DNA of 42,552 bases from Euprymna scolopes. Its lineage: Eukaryota > Mollusca > Cephalopoda > Sepiida > Sepiolidae. Shown piece by piece: positions 32,930-42,552 of this stretch; the first letter of the stretch is position 1; the number at the start of each line of letters is the position of its first letter. The DNA lies in assembly GCA_024364805.1 (NCBI GenBank), contig CM044506.1, forward strand, positions 8,868,070 to 8,910,621. The letters are read 5' to 3'. The notes under the pieces are model-generated. The model searched no databases and was not told the DNA's origin. It saw only the letters and a list, made by a program, of their open reading frames with translations. Both the position numbers and the translations under genes were made by a program.

Positions 32930-35060
32930 GTACACGTCTGAAGTAGGTGGCTACTATCAGGGGCATAATTTGAAGAGGTATTATGAAAAGAGATAAGTAG
33001 CATGATGTATGTTTACATTACACTTGAACTCCCGCCTGTCAGTAAAGTTCGGAAAGCAGAATGCCGGAAGGGAGTTCACAAGTTTATCAATAACGGGGAA
33101 GAAAGTATTGGAGTAAAAGGCTTTTATACACCTAGGGCTCTCTACTGGTGGAATTTTGCTGCATGTCCAGTTTGTCGGGGGTATTCACGTCGAGTGATTA
33201 CAATGCTTGTAGTTCGTCAGAGCATTCACCATTAAAATACTTGTAGAACAGGCAGAGCGATGCAACATTTCGTCGATGGAACAGAGGCTGAAACCTAGAT
33301 GATAGTTCAGGACGTATCAGGTTGGCGAATATTTTTGGGACTTTGTCTAGAAGTGAGAGACAAGTAGCAGGTGAACCAGCCCAAATGTGACACCGGAGAA
33401 GGTTGTTTTATATAGTTGCAGCATACTTTTAGGCGTAAGTAGCTTTCTAGCACGGTAGAATGAACCCACCTTCTTTGCAGCAGCCTTGGCAATGCTCTCA
33501 ATGTATTTATTACCTGTAAACGTTAGGCCGCGGAGTTTAAAAGAAGTACGTTCATGTAATGTGTTCTTGGCCATTGCTATTGGTGGTAGAGAAGGTTTCC
33601 TGTAATTATTGCAGGAAAAAAGCTCCGTCTTTGCAGCATTGAATGTGACCAACTATTTTTGTCCCCATTCCACTACGGATTAGAAGTTATTCTCTAGTGT
33701 TTCTGCCATTTCCTTAGATATGTGTTTATTTGTTTGCCTCCTCGTGCCTGTTATAGAGAGTGTTGTCATGAGCAAATATACCCATCTCAGAAACAATTTT
33801 ATCAGGGAGGTCATTTATGAATATCAGGAATAATAAACGTCAAAGTATAGACACCAGAGGTACTCCGTCATTTATATTATATTTTTTAGATGTATGACCG
33901 TCGAGGAAAATCTGGATTTTTCTCTTACAAAAGAAGGATTTATTTACATTATGTATTTTTCCAGAGATAACGCATGATCTAACTTTCCTTAGAATACCAT
34001 CATGCCACACCCTGTCAAAAGCCTGGCATATATCGAGGGCTACCGTTATACCCATCTCTGTGTTTGCCAGTCGACGGGATATGCTTTCAGAGATTTCAGT
34101 TAGGATATCTACTTTTGGACGGGATTGTCTAAATTCATATTGATGATCGCTCAGGAGTTTAAAAGCTGTAAGGTGATGACCTAGAGCTTGATTAAGTAAA
34201 TACTCAAATATTTTGGGCGATAATTTAATGGGACAGTTCTGTTGCCAGCATTAATGAAAACTTGTAGCATAGAAGCTGTTTACCAGCAGTCAGGAAAGCA
34301 AGATTCGTCAAGGCATTTGTTGTAAACTTTGGAGAGAACTGGAGCACCCTAAGTGGAGCATTTTTTAATAGCAGAGACAGAATGAGATCGGGTCCACATG
34401 CTTTTCAGGTGCCAACGTTTTTATGATACCATATATTTGAGAAATTATTATTTTCAAATCATCTAGTGTCACAACTGTCCGCAAAGGAAAGCCAGGAGAA
34501 AGTGACGTGCCAGGGCAGCTGTGGTGTTCGAGGCACACGGACTATCAAGTAGGTTAGCCTTCTTGGTTGCCGCGCTAAACACGTCATGATTCTTAGTTAG
34601 TGGGGGAATCATTGGCTGTTCATTATTTACTAAACTGTTGTAGATTTTCAAAAAATCACGTGTTACTGATTTCGGTTCTTACATGGGTTTTCTGGTTGTT
34701 TCAGTGTATTCCGTCTTATATGCCGCTATTTCTTTCTCACAATTACTTCTAATTTCTATATACTTTTGTCTGTTTGGACAAGAATCTGTGGTATGCATGC
34801 TGCCTTCGAGCAATGGCAGCTGCACAAGTAGAAAGATATCATTGGGGTGAGTGGTGCTTGCTATAGAATTTCCATGTGAAAATATATGCTTCAATTGCAG
34901 TTTTGAACCAATCATTGGTCGCACTGTTCAGCTGGAAGAGAAAAGATATTTCCCGAAGGGGAATATATGATATGATCCCTGATCGCTTCCCAGTCCGGGG
35001 TTTTGTAATACCTCATTGTTTTGAACAGAGGGTTTTCAGTGTTGGGTCGAGAATTTAGCC
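32930..35060 (-). mobile_element. CR1/L2/Jockey-like LINE with reverse transcriptase remnant
   Basis: Reading leftwards: a linker with PMIPPLTKNHDVFSAATKKAN (split: PMIPPLTK and NHDVFSAATKKAN, about 34520-34615), reverse transcriptase block GITVALDICQAFDRVWHDGI (about 33995-34055, with the first catalytic Asp in LDICQAF), NDGVPLVSIL (about 33840-33870, from an ancestral QGVPQGSIL-type motif), INDLPDKIVSEMG, then FAHDNTLYN (about 33750-33776). The usual catalytic FADD here reads FAHD, so the second of the paired Asp-Asp positions is lost. The thumb follows, with FNAAKTELFSCNNYRKPSLP, ERTSFKLRGLTFTGN and SFYRARKLLTPKSMLQLYK (33400-33652). The tail aligns with 19325-20265. The endonuclease is not visible, so the element is 5'-truncated near 35060. 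Numerous frame changes and stops. Confidence 0.8.
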
Positions 35061-35715
35061 GGTTTCTACCATTTTAACAACTTTATCAGAGTTTCCGAAT
35101 GGCATTCGTTCTACACCCATCGGCAACTGTGACTAGCCGACTATAATTTTACATTTTATCAATACAATAAATAATTCAATAAAACCTCTATGTATTAGAA
35201 ATATATCCCTACCTTTCTCGGTCCTGGATATGACCTAAAACTATATCCGATGATAAGGCCCCACCTTGCGGGCCTTGAGGAGTGTGGACTCATCCTTTAA
35301 TTGCCATTGCTCCCAGGTCCATTCTAACCCGGGTTGTAGTACCTCTTAAGGCCCCAACTATGGGTTAAATAGAATTCAACTTAAAAAACAAATATACTCC
35401 ATTAAAAATTGTTACTCAAAATAACTAGATTCGGCATTAAATAACCTGAAAAAGGTTGATATGCCGTAAAAGAAAAAAAAACATCCAACCAATCAACCTA
35501 CGTTTCTCAGCAGCGAATGAAGATACCCATCTATTCCATATTTTCAATCCTTATATTGTCATTGAAATCGGAAAAGTACTTTTCAAATCAAATCAATAGA
35601 TTAGTTGCTCATATCCGGTAACCACCGCAGTTAATTTTCAAAAACATTTCTTCCCTTGAAGATTTTAAGACTAGGTATGGAGCAGCCAAACAAACTTCCA
35701 ACATTGCCCTGCTTT
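35061..35715. other. Mixed stretch with a GC-rich island
   Basis: 35215-35360 is GC-richer and contains AAGGCCC, eight bases, GGGCCTT, a perfect 7-bp hairpin (35261-35282), and a second AAGGCCCC near 35348. I do not recognise it; it could be 5' sequence of the neighbouring LINE or another repeat. Confidence 0.35.
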
Positions 35716-36300
35716 TTATTGAAACCAACCGAGAGCTCTTTTTTGTATCCTCGTTGTTCGCTTAAGTGCATTTGTCTGGATCTCTTTTGCTCTTTGTTCA
35801 TCAGGAATATTGGTTAGGTAGTACTTCAAGTTATTCTTTATAAACCCTTGGCCACCTATAAAAACTAGTATGATTGATATCTCACTTAGATCCCTGTTTC
35901 TTTTCATATCATACATGATACCTTTATATTCGGTCTGTTTCACCCATTCAGCTCTGTTCAGACCTCCATCAGAAGAAACACTCACTTACACCAATGTTGC
36001 AACTCTCTGAATTATTCCATAAAACTATGTAATGTTTCACACTAACACTTTGAAGGTAGGTGGCTGTAGCGATTATATGTTCATAATGTATGGTATATAA
36101 GTAATTTCCAACTGTTCTTTTAGGGTGGTATTCCTCGGATTCGTTTCTACATTGGATGTTAAATTTTTTACAGATGGTTCAGTGAATGTACTTACATACT
36201 CCATCATGTTTCGTTGTGTAGGAGCCATCGGGATGAACTTTTACATTCCTTCTGAAGTCCCACATTGTAGTGTCCATTGCACGGTAATAATCAATTGTTG
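35716..36300 (-). pseudogene. Unrecognised coding-like stretch
   Basis: On the minus strand 35985-35716 is open for 89 codons and has a protein-like composition: WVKQTEYKGIMYDMKRNRD, ISIILVFIGGQGFIKNN, YYLTNIPDEQRAKEIQTNAL. Upstream on the same strand, a different frame (about 36298-35975) reads MDTTMWDFRRNVKVHPDGSY then TTKHDGVCKYIH with only one stop in about 100 codons. A third frame there reads ATG at about 36230 for some 50 codons. I do not recognise any family. It could be a decayed host exon pair, an unrecorded transposon ORF or chance. Frame inconsistency argues against a live gene. Confidence 0.25.
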
Positions 36301-36824
36301 ATGATATAAAACTATTTTTATATATTGGCTCGCATTATACTTTAAGATATAAATGTCAAATATCATTCTTCATTTATCCTCTAAGCAGCAACAATAATTG
36401 TGAATTCACAGCTGTTTTATTAAAGACTATACTGGTGGTTTTATACGAACAACCCTTCTGCTTGTGCCATGATAAAAGTAAATGCACTTGTGAAGTTGTA
36501 TAGAAGCGTTAACTTTGATGAAAATAAGACTGCTTCTTCTCCAATTGTTTTTATTACCGATTTAATGAACTTGTTAGTAGATTTGTCATACAGAACATAT
36601 CTAAGGTTACTCTCACCTATATAAAGCACATTTGTGTGAAGAAAAAACGGTCAAATTGTCCGCATTATAGGAGTCACAGACATACATACACACGAAATGC
36701 ATTTTATTTATAAGAACAAAATGTTGGTCTCTATTGAACGTAAGGTCAAATTCCATAAAAAAATGAAGTAAAAAACGGTGGGAAACTGACACATGTTAAC
36801 GCTAATATTATGTTTTTCTAAAAC

Positions 36825-37195
36825 GTTCACTTCTTGTAAGTAAAAAACATACCAGATCTGTGATAGAAAACAAAGCCTAAAGACAGTGAGTCAATTAGGA
36901 AAATCGTTTTGTCAGCTTGGCATGATCTTTAAAATTGTTTTCAAACCTACTTATTCTTAGCGTAATGATTCTGTGATGTGACCCATTCAAGCATTCTTAT
37001 TTGTGAATCAGTTGTAAACAGATAGACACCAGATGACCTCCACCTACCAAATGCTTAATTTTGACGCCCTTATAGCAATTTTCATCGGACGAAAACCAAA
37101 AATAAAATATTCCAATATTCCTGTCGATCAAAATAGGTTGAGTATATAGGTTGAGAAGTGTGCTCATACACATTCTCTCTTTTATAGGTATAGAG
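36825..37195 (+). repeat. Dispersed family R1, fourth copy
   Basis: Carries CACTTCTTGTAAGTAAAAAA, AGACAGTGAGTCAATTAGG, GTTTTCAAACCTACTTA and ends ATAGGTTGAGAAGTG and CTTTTATAGGTATA. It is the copy most similar in layout to 24412-24812. Confidence 0.6.
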
Positions 37196-37205
37196 ATTAA
37201 GATAT

Positions 37206-37209
<4 letters not shown>

Positions 37210-37239
<30 letters not shown>
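37210..37239. repeat. (ATA)n trinucleotide microsatellite
   Basis: Ten AAT/ATA units directly after R1 copy 4. Confidence 0.95.
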
Positions 37240-37240
<1 letters not shown>

Positions 37241-37389
37241 CTATTAAAATCGTGTCTGCTGCTGTGACTAACAAGGCTAATTATAATGCAATATAATATA
37301 ATTCAATATTAATAACTCACAGACACGTTTAGAGAAAAGCTAATTCTGTCAATGATTTGATAAATTCACAGCGTCAAACTTGATGGAAA

Positions 37390-37555
37390 TATAAGATAAC
37401 TTTACTTAATTAAACACTTTAATCGTCTGTTGAATAAGGAATTCTTCAATAAATTGCATTGCTGTGTTATTAGATCCTACCGATCTTCAGTTATAATTAA
37501 TCAATTTGTATTCGCAGGTCACTTTGCTAAATTTAACTTAATTGACTCTACTTAA
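37390..37555 (+). repeat. Dispersed family R2, copy 2
   Basis: Aligns with 23029-23185 through CTTTACTTAATTAAA, GAATAAGGAATTCTTCAATA and ATTCGCAGGTCACTTTGCTA. The flanking duplication seen around copy 1 is absent here, which helps define the true unit as about 160 bp. Confidence 0.6.
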
Positions 37556-38446
37556 TTTCAAAAGAGATTAACCAGAGGGAAGTTTCCGTTATATATCTAA
37601 AATTGTCATGGTTTATTTTTATAAGTAGATAGGAAGTGAAATCCGCTGTTACGATTTAAATACAACGGTTGTGTGTGATGGTTGTACAATAGATTAATGA
37701 ATACATATTGAACTGATTCTAGTAAGTGTAATAGATTAACAATATGGCATTTAACAATTGCTACATTTTAATATTTCCATTGGATATATACAGGCCTCCC
37801 GTATTTGACTAAACCACATTAAAATGGAATGTGTGACAAAACACTGTCATGTGCGAAATGACGTCACGGCAACGAAGTAGAAAGTAACTATAAAAAGAGA
37901 GAAAAACATTAAAAAATACATTACGTTAGAGACGTGTGTAGACACATAGTAGTAACTAGAATTAACGCATAGGGTGAGAATGAGAAAATAAATATCGTTG
38001 TTAATAAATAAAAAAAAACAGGATTCAAGTTATTAGTTTTCGTATGTTCCTTGCGATGTACTTTGCTGCAATGTTTTGGGCTTACGTGTATAACGATACG
38101 CGTTACATAGGGATAGCACATTCGGTTTAAATCCGTTAGCAATATATATAATTATAAAACGCAAATGACCGTATAACGAGTGTTGTAAACCAACATCCGG
38201 TTTACGAATTCTGCTTTCGCATGCGTACACAAACATAACACCATAACAGGGTAAAAACTCGACAATAAAATATTTTGTTTTACTGTGTACGTTTTCAGCG
38301 TCCCAATTGTTTTTATTTTCACGTTTAAATAATCCAAACAAACAATTGTTAATACTTTCTTCTTTTTTTTTGTTCATCGTTCATTTCCGCATTGTCTTAA
38401 TTAATTAATTTTATTGACCTTATTATTAACATATAAATTAAATATT
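37556..38446. other. AT-rich stretch, nothing recognised
   Basis: No supported feature. Confidence 0.5.
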
Positions 38447-38889
38447 TGACCCAATGGGTCATGAATGCTTATTTAAAATAAATTGAAAAAAAGTTAAATT
38501 TTATTATCATTTTCTATTTAAAAAGCCATTCTTAACATGGGGAGAGTGATTTTAGCTATTCTGTACTTTCAACTAACAATTTCATTTAAAAGAAGATATA
38601 TCACAATTAGAATTTAACTTAAAGTATTATGGTATCTGTTTAGTGCACATTTACCTATAAGTAGGGCAAACTACTTATAATTCAATGGCTGTAAGTTTTA
38701 TTTTTCGAAAATAAACAATTATAAACAGAACGCCTCAAATAAATCTATCTATATTCTTTTTTATTTTAATATACTTCCATAGAAATGTTTTTGTTATATC
38801 ACAAAAAGAAAACTATTTTCTTTACGTCACAAGTTTCACGTTCATACATTAATTCCATAGCTAATATATCATACTGACCCAATGGGTCA
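38447..38889. repeat. Segment bounded by two identical 15-bp palindromes
   Basis: TGACCCAATGGGTCA occurs at 38447-38461 and again at 38875-38889. Each is TGACCC and GGGTCA separated by AAT, an everted pair of nuclear-receptor-like half sites. The 413 bases between are very AT-rich and non-coding. They may be the ends of a small element or two regulatory sites. Confidence 0.5.
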
Positions 38890-39677
38890 CGGGTAGTTTA
38901 GTATCTTTATAATAATGAGGCATTTTCTAAAATGGCAATTATAGTGGTGTCAGATTATCTCAATATTCCATAAGGATCTTTATCTTAATGATGCACGCAC
39001 CAAGTGAAAGATTGTTTCAGTAATCTGCCTCACTATTATTAAATTGATATTTGTATAAATTAGATTCTACAACGAGAAAAAATGTCACTTGCGAAAAGGG
39101 AAAATATCTATGCATCTTTTGTCATCTCTATCAATATTTAATGTGTTTTTCCTTCCTCATATATTCCGAATTGATTGAGCCTAACTTTTGAAAATTTCAC
39201 AGAAAGCTAATTTATATGTCTGGCAGTGTTCTAAGATATGTTATGTACAGATCTTTATCAGACAAGTATCGACAATCGAAAAATAAAAAAACCCGATCTT
39301 AAAAATAGTTTTTCTCTGATATAGATATAAAATATTGTCGACAGGGAATATTCTCCTTACACATGTAATGGAGATAATAAAATTTCAGCAAAACCTTTCT
39401 CTTAAAATAAAGAGATTTAATATAATATTGAGACCGAACCTAATCATAAAGTGTTCGACTACAGATCGCATTACTCCTTGTTCCATCCCGTGTATAACTC
39501 CCTATTTATTGTTTTAATGAATACTGGGTTCAATTTACGATAAAATAGTTGTCGCATTTAAAATCGCCACACAAGATTTCTTCGTTTGCATATTGTTAAT
39601 CTATTCATTGATCAGAAGTGCCTTTTTACATGGTATTAATCGTCAAGTACAAATATTGGCAGGCGTGGTATGCTTAA
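38890..39677. other. AT-rich stretch, nothing recognised
   Basis: No supported feature. Confidence 0.5.
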
Positions 39678-39720
39678 CAAACACAACGGAATTTAATGAA
39701 CGACAATTTCATTATTATTA

Positions 39721-39812
<92 letters not shown>

Positions 39813-39852
39813 TAATAATGAAACTGTCGTTCACAAAATTCCGTTGTGTTTG
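39678..39852. repeat. Long palindrome with (TA)n centre
   Basis: The left arm 39678-39726 and right arm 39806-39852 are inverted copies of about 47 bases with roughly four differences and one ATT length change. They share CAAACACAACGGAATTT, GAACGACA and TTTCATTATTATT. The centre is about 80 bases of TA, itself self-complementary, so nearly the whole 175 bp could extrude as a cruciform. Confidence 0.85.
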
Positions 39853-40388
39853 GTTGGACCATTTGGAATTTACCCAGTAGATTGAAATTTTAAATTCGAC
39901 TGTTTTGGATTTTACCATTTTTGGATTTTTACCCTTCACCGGACTATCCATTCATGTGAAATCTTTTTATTATTTTTTTTTGCCTCCTGTTCCCTTTACC
40001 TCACCCTTTTTTTTAACCAAGTAAGATCTTAGAGTTACTTGTAGTTTCATTAAATACTTTTATATGCAAAATCCGATCCTGCATTTTGCTAATTCCTGCC
40101 CTCTGATGAGAAGGAGAGTTTTTCTCCGAAACTCCGCGGATTAAGGACTATCCACTTATCTTGTAGTTCCTTTTTTAAAATTAAATATGTTTTTAACTCT
40201 TTTTCAAGATGTCTTTTAACATATTTTATTAATCATTTGTGCATATTATAAGCTCTATTTCCTTTTCGTTTTTTTGAGCTTTTTATATCTGGCTGAGTTT
40301 ATTTTAATTGTAAATATTAACACTTTAATATTTATAATATATTTTAAGTTTACCATTTTGATTACCTTGGTAAACTTATTGTGACTTT

Positions 40389-40393
<5 letters not shown>
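39853..40393 (+). other. T-rich repeat of unknown class with hammerhead-like core
   Basis: Pyrimidine-rich sequence with GGATTTTTACC phrases; it may be the untranslated end of a retroelement such as a Penelope-like element, a group known to carry hammerhead motifs in its terminal repeats. No reverse transcriptase or GIY-YIG frame is present to prove it. Confidence 0.3.
40103..40131 (+). ncRNA. Hammerhead-ribozyme-like core (imperfect)
   Basis: CTGATGA (40103-40109) and GAAA (40128-40131) are the two conserved hammerhead boxes. Between them GGAGA (40113-40117) pairs with TCTCC (40123-40127). Three extra bases (GAA) break the junction of the first box and helix II. Downstream ATT (about 40139-40142) could be the cleavage triplet, and AAGG after it can partly pair with CCCT before CTGATGA. 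Helix III is short and has a bulge. Probably inactive as it stands. Confidence 0.3.

Positions 40394-40456
<63 letters not shown>
40394..40456. repeat. (TA)n microsatellite with TGTATGTA interruption
   Basis: A TA run with a short variant at about 40424-40431. Confidence 0.95.
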
Positions 40457-40457
40457 T

Positions 40458-40605
40458 CTCATCCATATACATTACGATTTCGCTGTTTCACAACTCATCA
40501 GTGCGGCTAGACAGGCAATTGCCTCAAGTCAGGATTGAAACCCGACCGCCCAAATGAGAGTCAAGGTTTCTCAGCATTGCGCTATACGGTCGTTGATGTG
40601 TGGGT
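40458..40605 (-). mobile_element. tRNA-derived SINE with hammerhead-like core
   Basis: On the minus strand an A-box-like TAGCGCAATGC (40574-40584 complement) and B-box GGGTTTCAATCCTG (40530-40543 complement) sit at tRNA spacing. Between them is CTCTCATTTGGGCGGTCG, the anticodon/T-arm region of a tRNA-like head. The 3' body runs through GACTTGAGGCAATTGCC to a hammerhead-like core (40478-40501) and then into the TA array, which has probably replaced the original tail. The acceptor stem is not paired, so it is not a working tRNA. Confidence 0.6.
40478..40501 (-). ncRNA. Hammerhead-ribozyme-like core
   Basis: Minus strand: CTGATGA, then a 13-base helix II (GTTGT, GAA, ACAGC; five pairs including one G-U), then GAAA. 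The G-C pair closing helix II next to GAAA is present, as in known hammerheads. Helix III could only form with GAT about 12 bases later (ATC with GAT), which would place G at the cleavage base, a position where known active ribozymes have A, C or U. Helix I partner is not visible because a TA microsatellite follows. So the core is good but this copy is probably not self-cleaving. Confidence 0.45.
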
Positions 40606-40789
40606 AATGAATTAACGATATTTTGGCATCATCCAAATGCCTCCGATCGATTTGTTTACACAAGGAACGTCGCTTAATACGCTAATGGCAGTTTGAATAT
40701 CACTTGCCAATATATTCAGCCTAAGATAGGGAGCATAATTGTCATCGACATACAGTACGTTTTTGTTGTTGTATTGTAAAGTAGTCAGC

Positions 40790-40930
40790 CGGGCGAATTA
40801 TCCCTATCAATGTATAATAATTATTAGAGTATTGATTCTATTATATTACATAGGCAATCTGCATGAATTAATATATGACGTTTAAGCGTATTGTACGACC
40901 GGGCAGCTGCTGGTTGCGAACTAGTTGTTA
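40790..40930 (+). mobile_element. SINE body fragment
   Basis: GGCAATCTGCATGAATTAAT and GTTTAAGCGTATTGTACGACC (split: GTTTAAGCG, TATTGTACGACC) match the SINE body at 9100-9150 (GGCAAATTCAAATATC and TTTAAGCGTATTTTACG). No head is clear on this strand. Confidence 0.45.
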
Positions 40931-41029
40931 CATGAAACTGGCATGCTATACCAGGTTAATACAGAGTGTGTTTATATACATCCCATAAATATCTTATTCC
41001 CATTATACATATCATCGGGATGATTCTAC

Positions 41030-41300
41030 TTGCTGTTTCGATGCTTGGAGGTTGAGTAGAATCTGTTCCTGAGAATAACCTTGATATTTTCGGGATAAGG
41101 AGCTTGCATAGGACCTGTCGGACTGTAGTACACCTTGGTGTCCACCACGTCAGGCCTTGCTACCCAGCTTTCGGCTAGGGGAATTTTATTGTTGGCGGTG
41201 TGAGTCTCCCCAACGTGATAGTCAGGCTGTTTTTGCTAGGCAAGATTCCCCCTCCGTTATAGGATCTTGCTTGGCAACCCACTTTCCTGACCTTGTTTCA
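41030..41300. other. GC-richer block with nested hairpin
   Basis: Stands out from AT-rich flanks. Within it GTCAGG (41221-41226) pairs with CCTGAC (41286-41291), and inside that GCTAGGCAAGAT (41235-41246) pairs with ATCTTGCTTGGC (41264-41275) with one G-U and one A-G or similar mismatch. It could be a structured RNA or SINE part. I do not recognise it. Confidence 0.4.
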
Positions 41301-42069
<769 letters not shown>

Positions 42070-42136
42070 TTAATGGTTAAAGTTAAATTCTGTAAATCAA
42101 AATATAACCACATATATTTAAGTTTAGAATGTATTG

Positions 42137-42350
42137 TTTGAAACAAGGAGTATATAGAGAAATTATGTTCATTTTCTTAATCCATTGATTTTTAATAATG
42201 AAATTCAGTTAGCAAAATGATCAACAATGAATTAACAAGTATTTCGCTCTTCAACACATATATTGAAAATGTTATTTGATATGTGTCATTATCGAAAATT
42301 CATGGATTAAGAAAATAAACATAATTTATCTAGATATTCCTTGTTTCAAA
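42137..42350. mobile_element. Foldback (MITE-like) hairpin element
   Basis: The left arm 42137-42202 and right arm 42285-42350 are inverted copies, about 85-90 percent alike, sharing TTTGAAACAAGGA, AAATTATGTT, ATTTTCTTAATCCAT and ATAATGA. A nested hairpin ACACATAT/ATATGTGT lies in the loop (about 42255-42287). Arms without coding capacity suggest a foldback MITE. I saw no clear target duplication. Confidence 0.7.
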
Positions 42351-42518
42351 GAATTAATTCTTAATTTAAATCTATGTGTTTTTTATTTTCATATATTTTA
42401 TATTCGTTGCGCTATTTTTAAATATTGAGTTTACATTTTTGGCTAGGATAATCCAGAAAGTATTACCTCGATGTAATATCTGAAAGGATAATTACATTGA
42501 TCTTTAATATGTGACATA

Positions 42519-42522
<4 letters not shown>

Positions 42523-42552
<30 letters not shown>
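42523..42552. repeat. (TA)n microsatellite at window edge
   Basis: TA run continuing past the window. Confidence 0.95.

Noticed and set aside
33002-33235. 77-codon plus-strand frame
   Set aside because: It is antisense to the tail of the CR1/L2-like LINE, which aligns with 19860-20100.
35261-35282. AAGGCCC/GGGCCTT hairpin as a transcription terminator
   Set aside because: No T-run follows and the context is animal nuclear DNA, where such terminators are not used.

Overview
The window reads as AT-rich, repeat-dense intergenic DNA from an animal nuclear genome. Long (TA)n tracts, two runs of N, tRNA-derived SINE heads, several clades of LINE, mariner relics and Helitron-like termini fit a mollusc, and the style resembles an octopus or other cephalopod. 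That taxonomic guess is inference from repeat style only. I find no intact host gene, no convincing tRNA or rRNA gene, no CRISPR array and no bacterial-type operon.

Layout, left half: a complete-looking short Helitron-like element (460-857); a 3' fragment of a CR1/L2/Jockey-like LINE (1055-1640); a tandem repeat (2667-2903); a large decayed L1/Tx1-like LINE, copy A (about 3030-6640, +); a second fragment of that family, copy B (about 6650-7885, +); SINE pieces and two Helitron 5'-end-like starts (8700-10270); an AT-rich stretch with hairpins and a perfect palindrome (10270-12270); a 780-bp block with short inverted ends (12513-13276); long TA arrays; a mariner helix-turn-helix relic (16105-16290); and a second copy of the Helitron-like repeat (17575-17893) running into the first assembly gap.

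Layout, right half: a second CR1/L2-like LINE fragment (19325-20265, +); minisatellites; a dispersed family here called R1, in four copies (24412, 25004, 26080 and 36825, all +); a second family, R2, in two copies (23029 and 37390); a mariner of the Hsmar1/cecropia-like kind with one recognisable end (25095-25901, +); a Helitron-like terminus joined to a minisatellite and a tRNA-Ser-like SINE (27088-27840, -); L1/Tx1-like LINE copy C (27870-31740, -), the best preserved, with ORF1 zinc knuckle and most of an endonuclease; the second gap; a long CR1/L2-like LINE with reverse transcriptase motifs (32930-35060, -); an unrecognised coding-like stretch (35716-36300, -); and a cluster of structured DNA from 38447 to the end.

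The most interesting part is 39678-40605. It holds a TA-centred palindrome, then a hammerhead-ribozyme-like core on the + strand (40103-40131), then on the - strand a tRNA-like SINE head followed 28 bases later by a cleaner hammerhead core (40478-40501). A Pol III promoter joined to a hammerhead would be a self-processing retroelement transcript. This is a hypothesis; the flanking helices of both cores are weak. The genes here do not work together: nearly everything recognisable is a decayed mobile element, and the three L1/Tx1-like copies keep different pieces of one ancestral two-ORF design.
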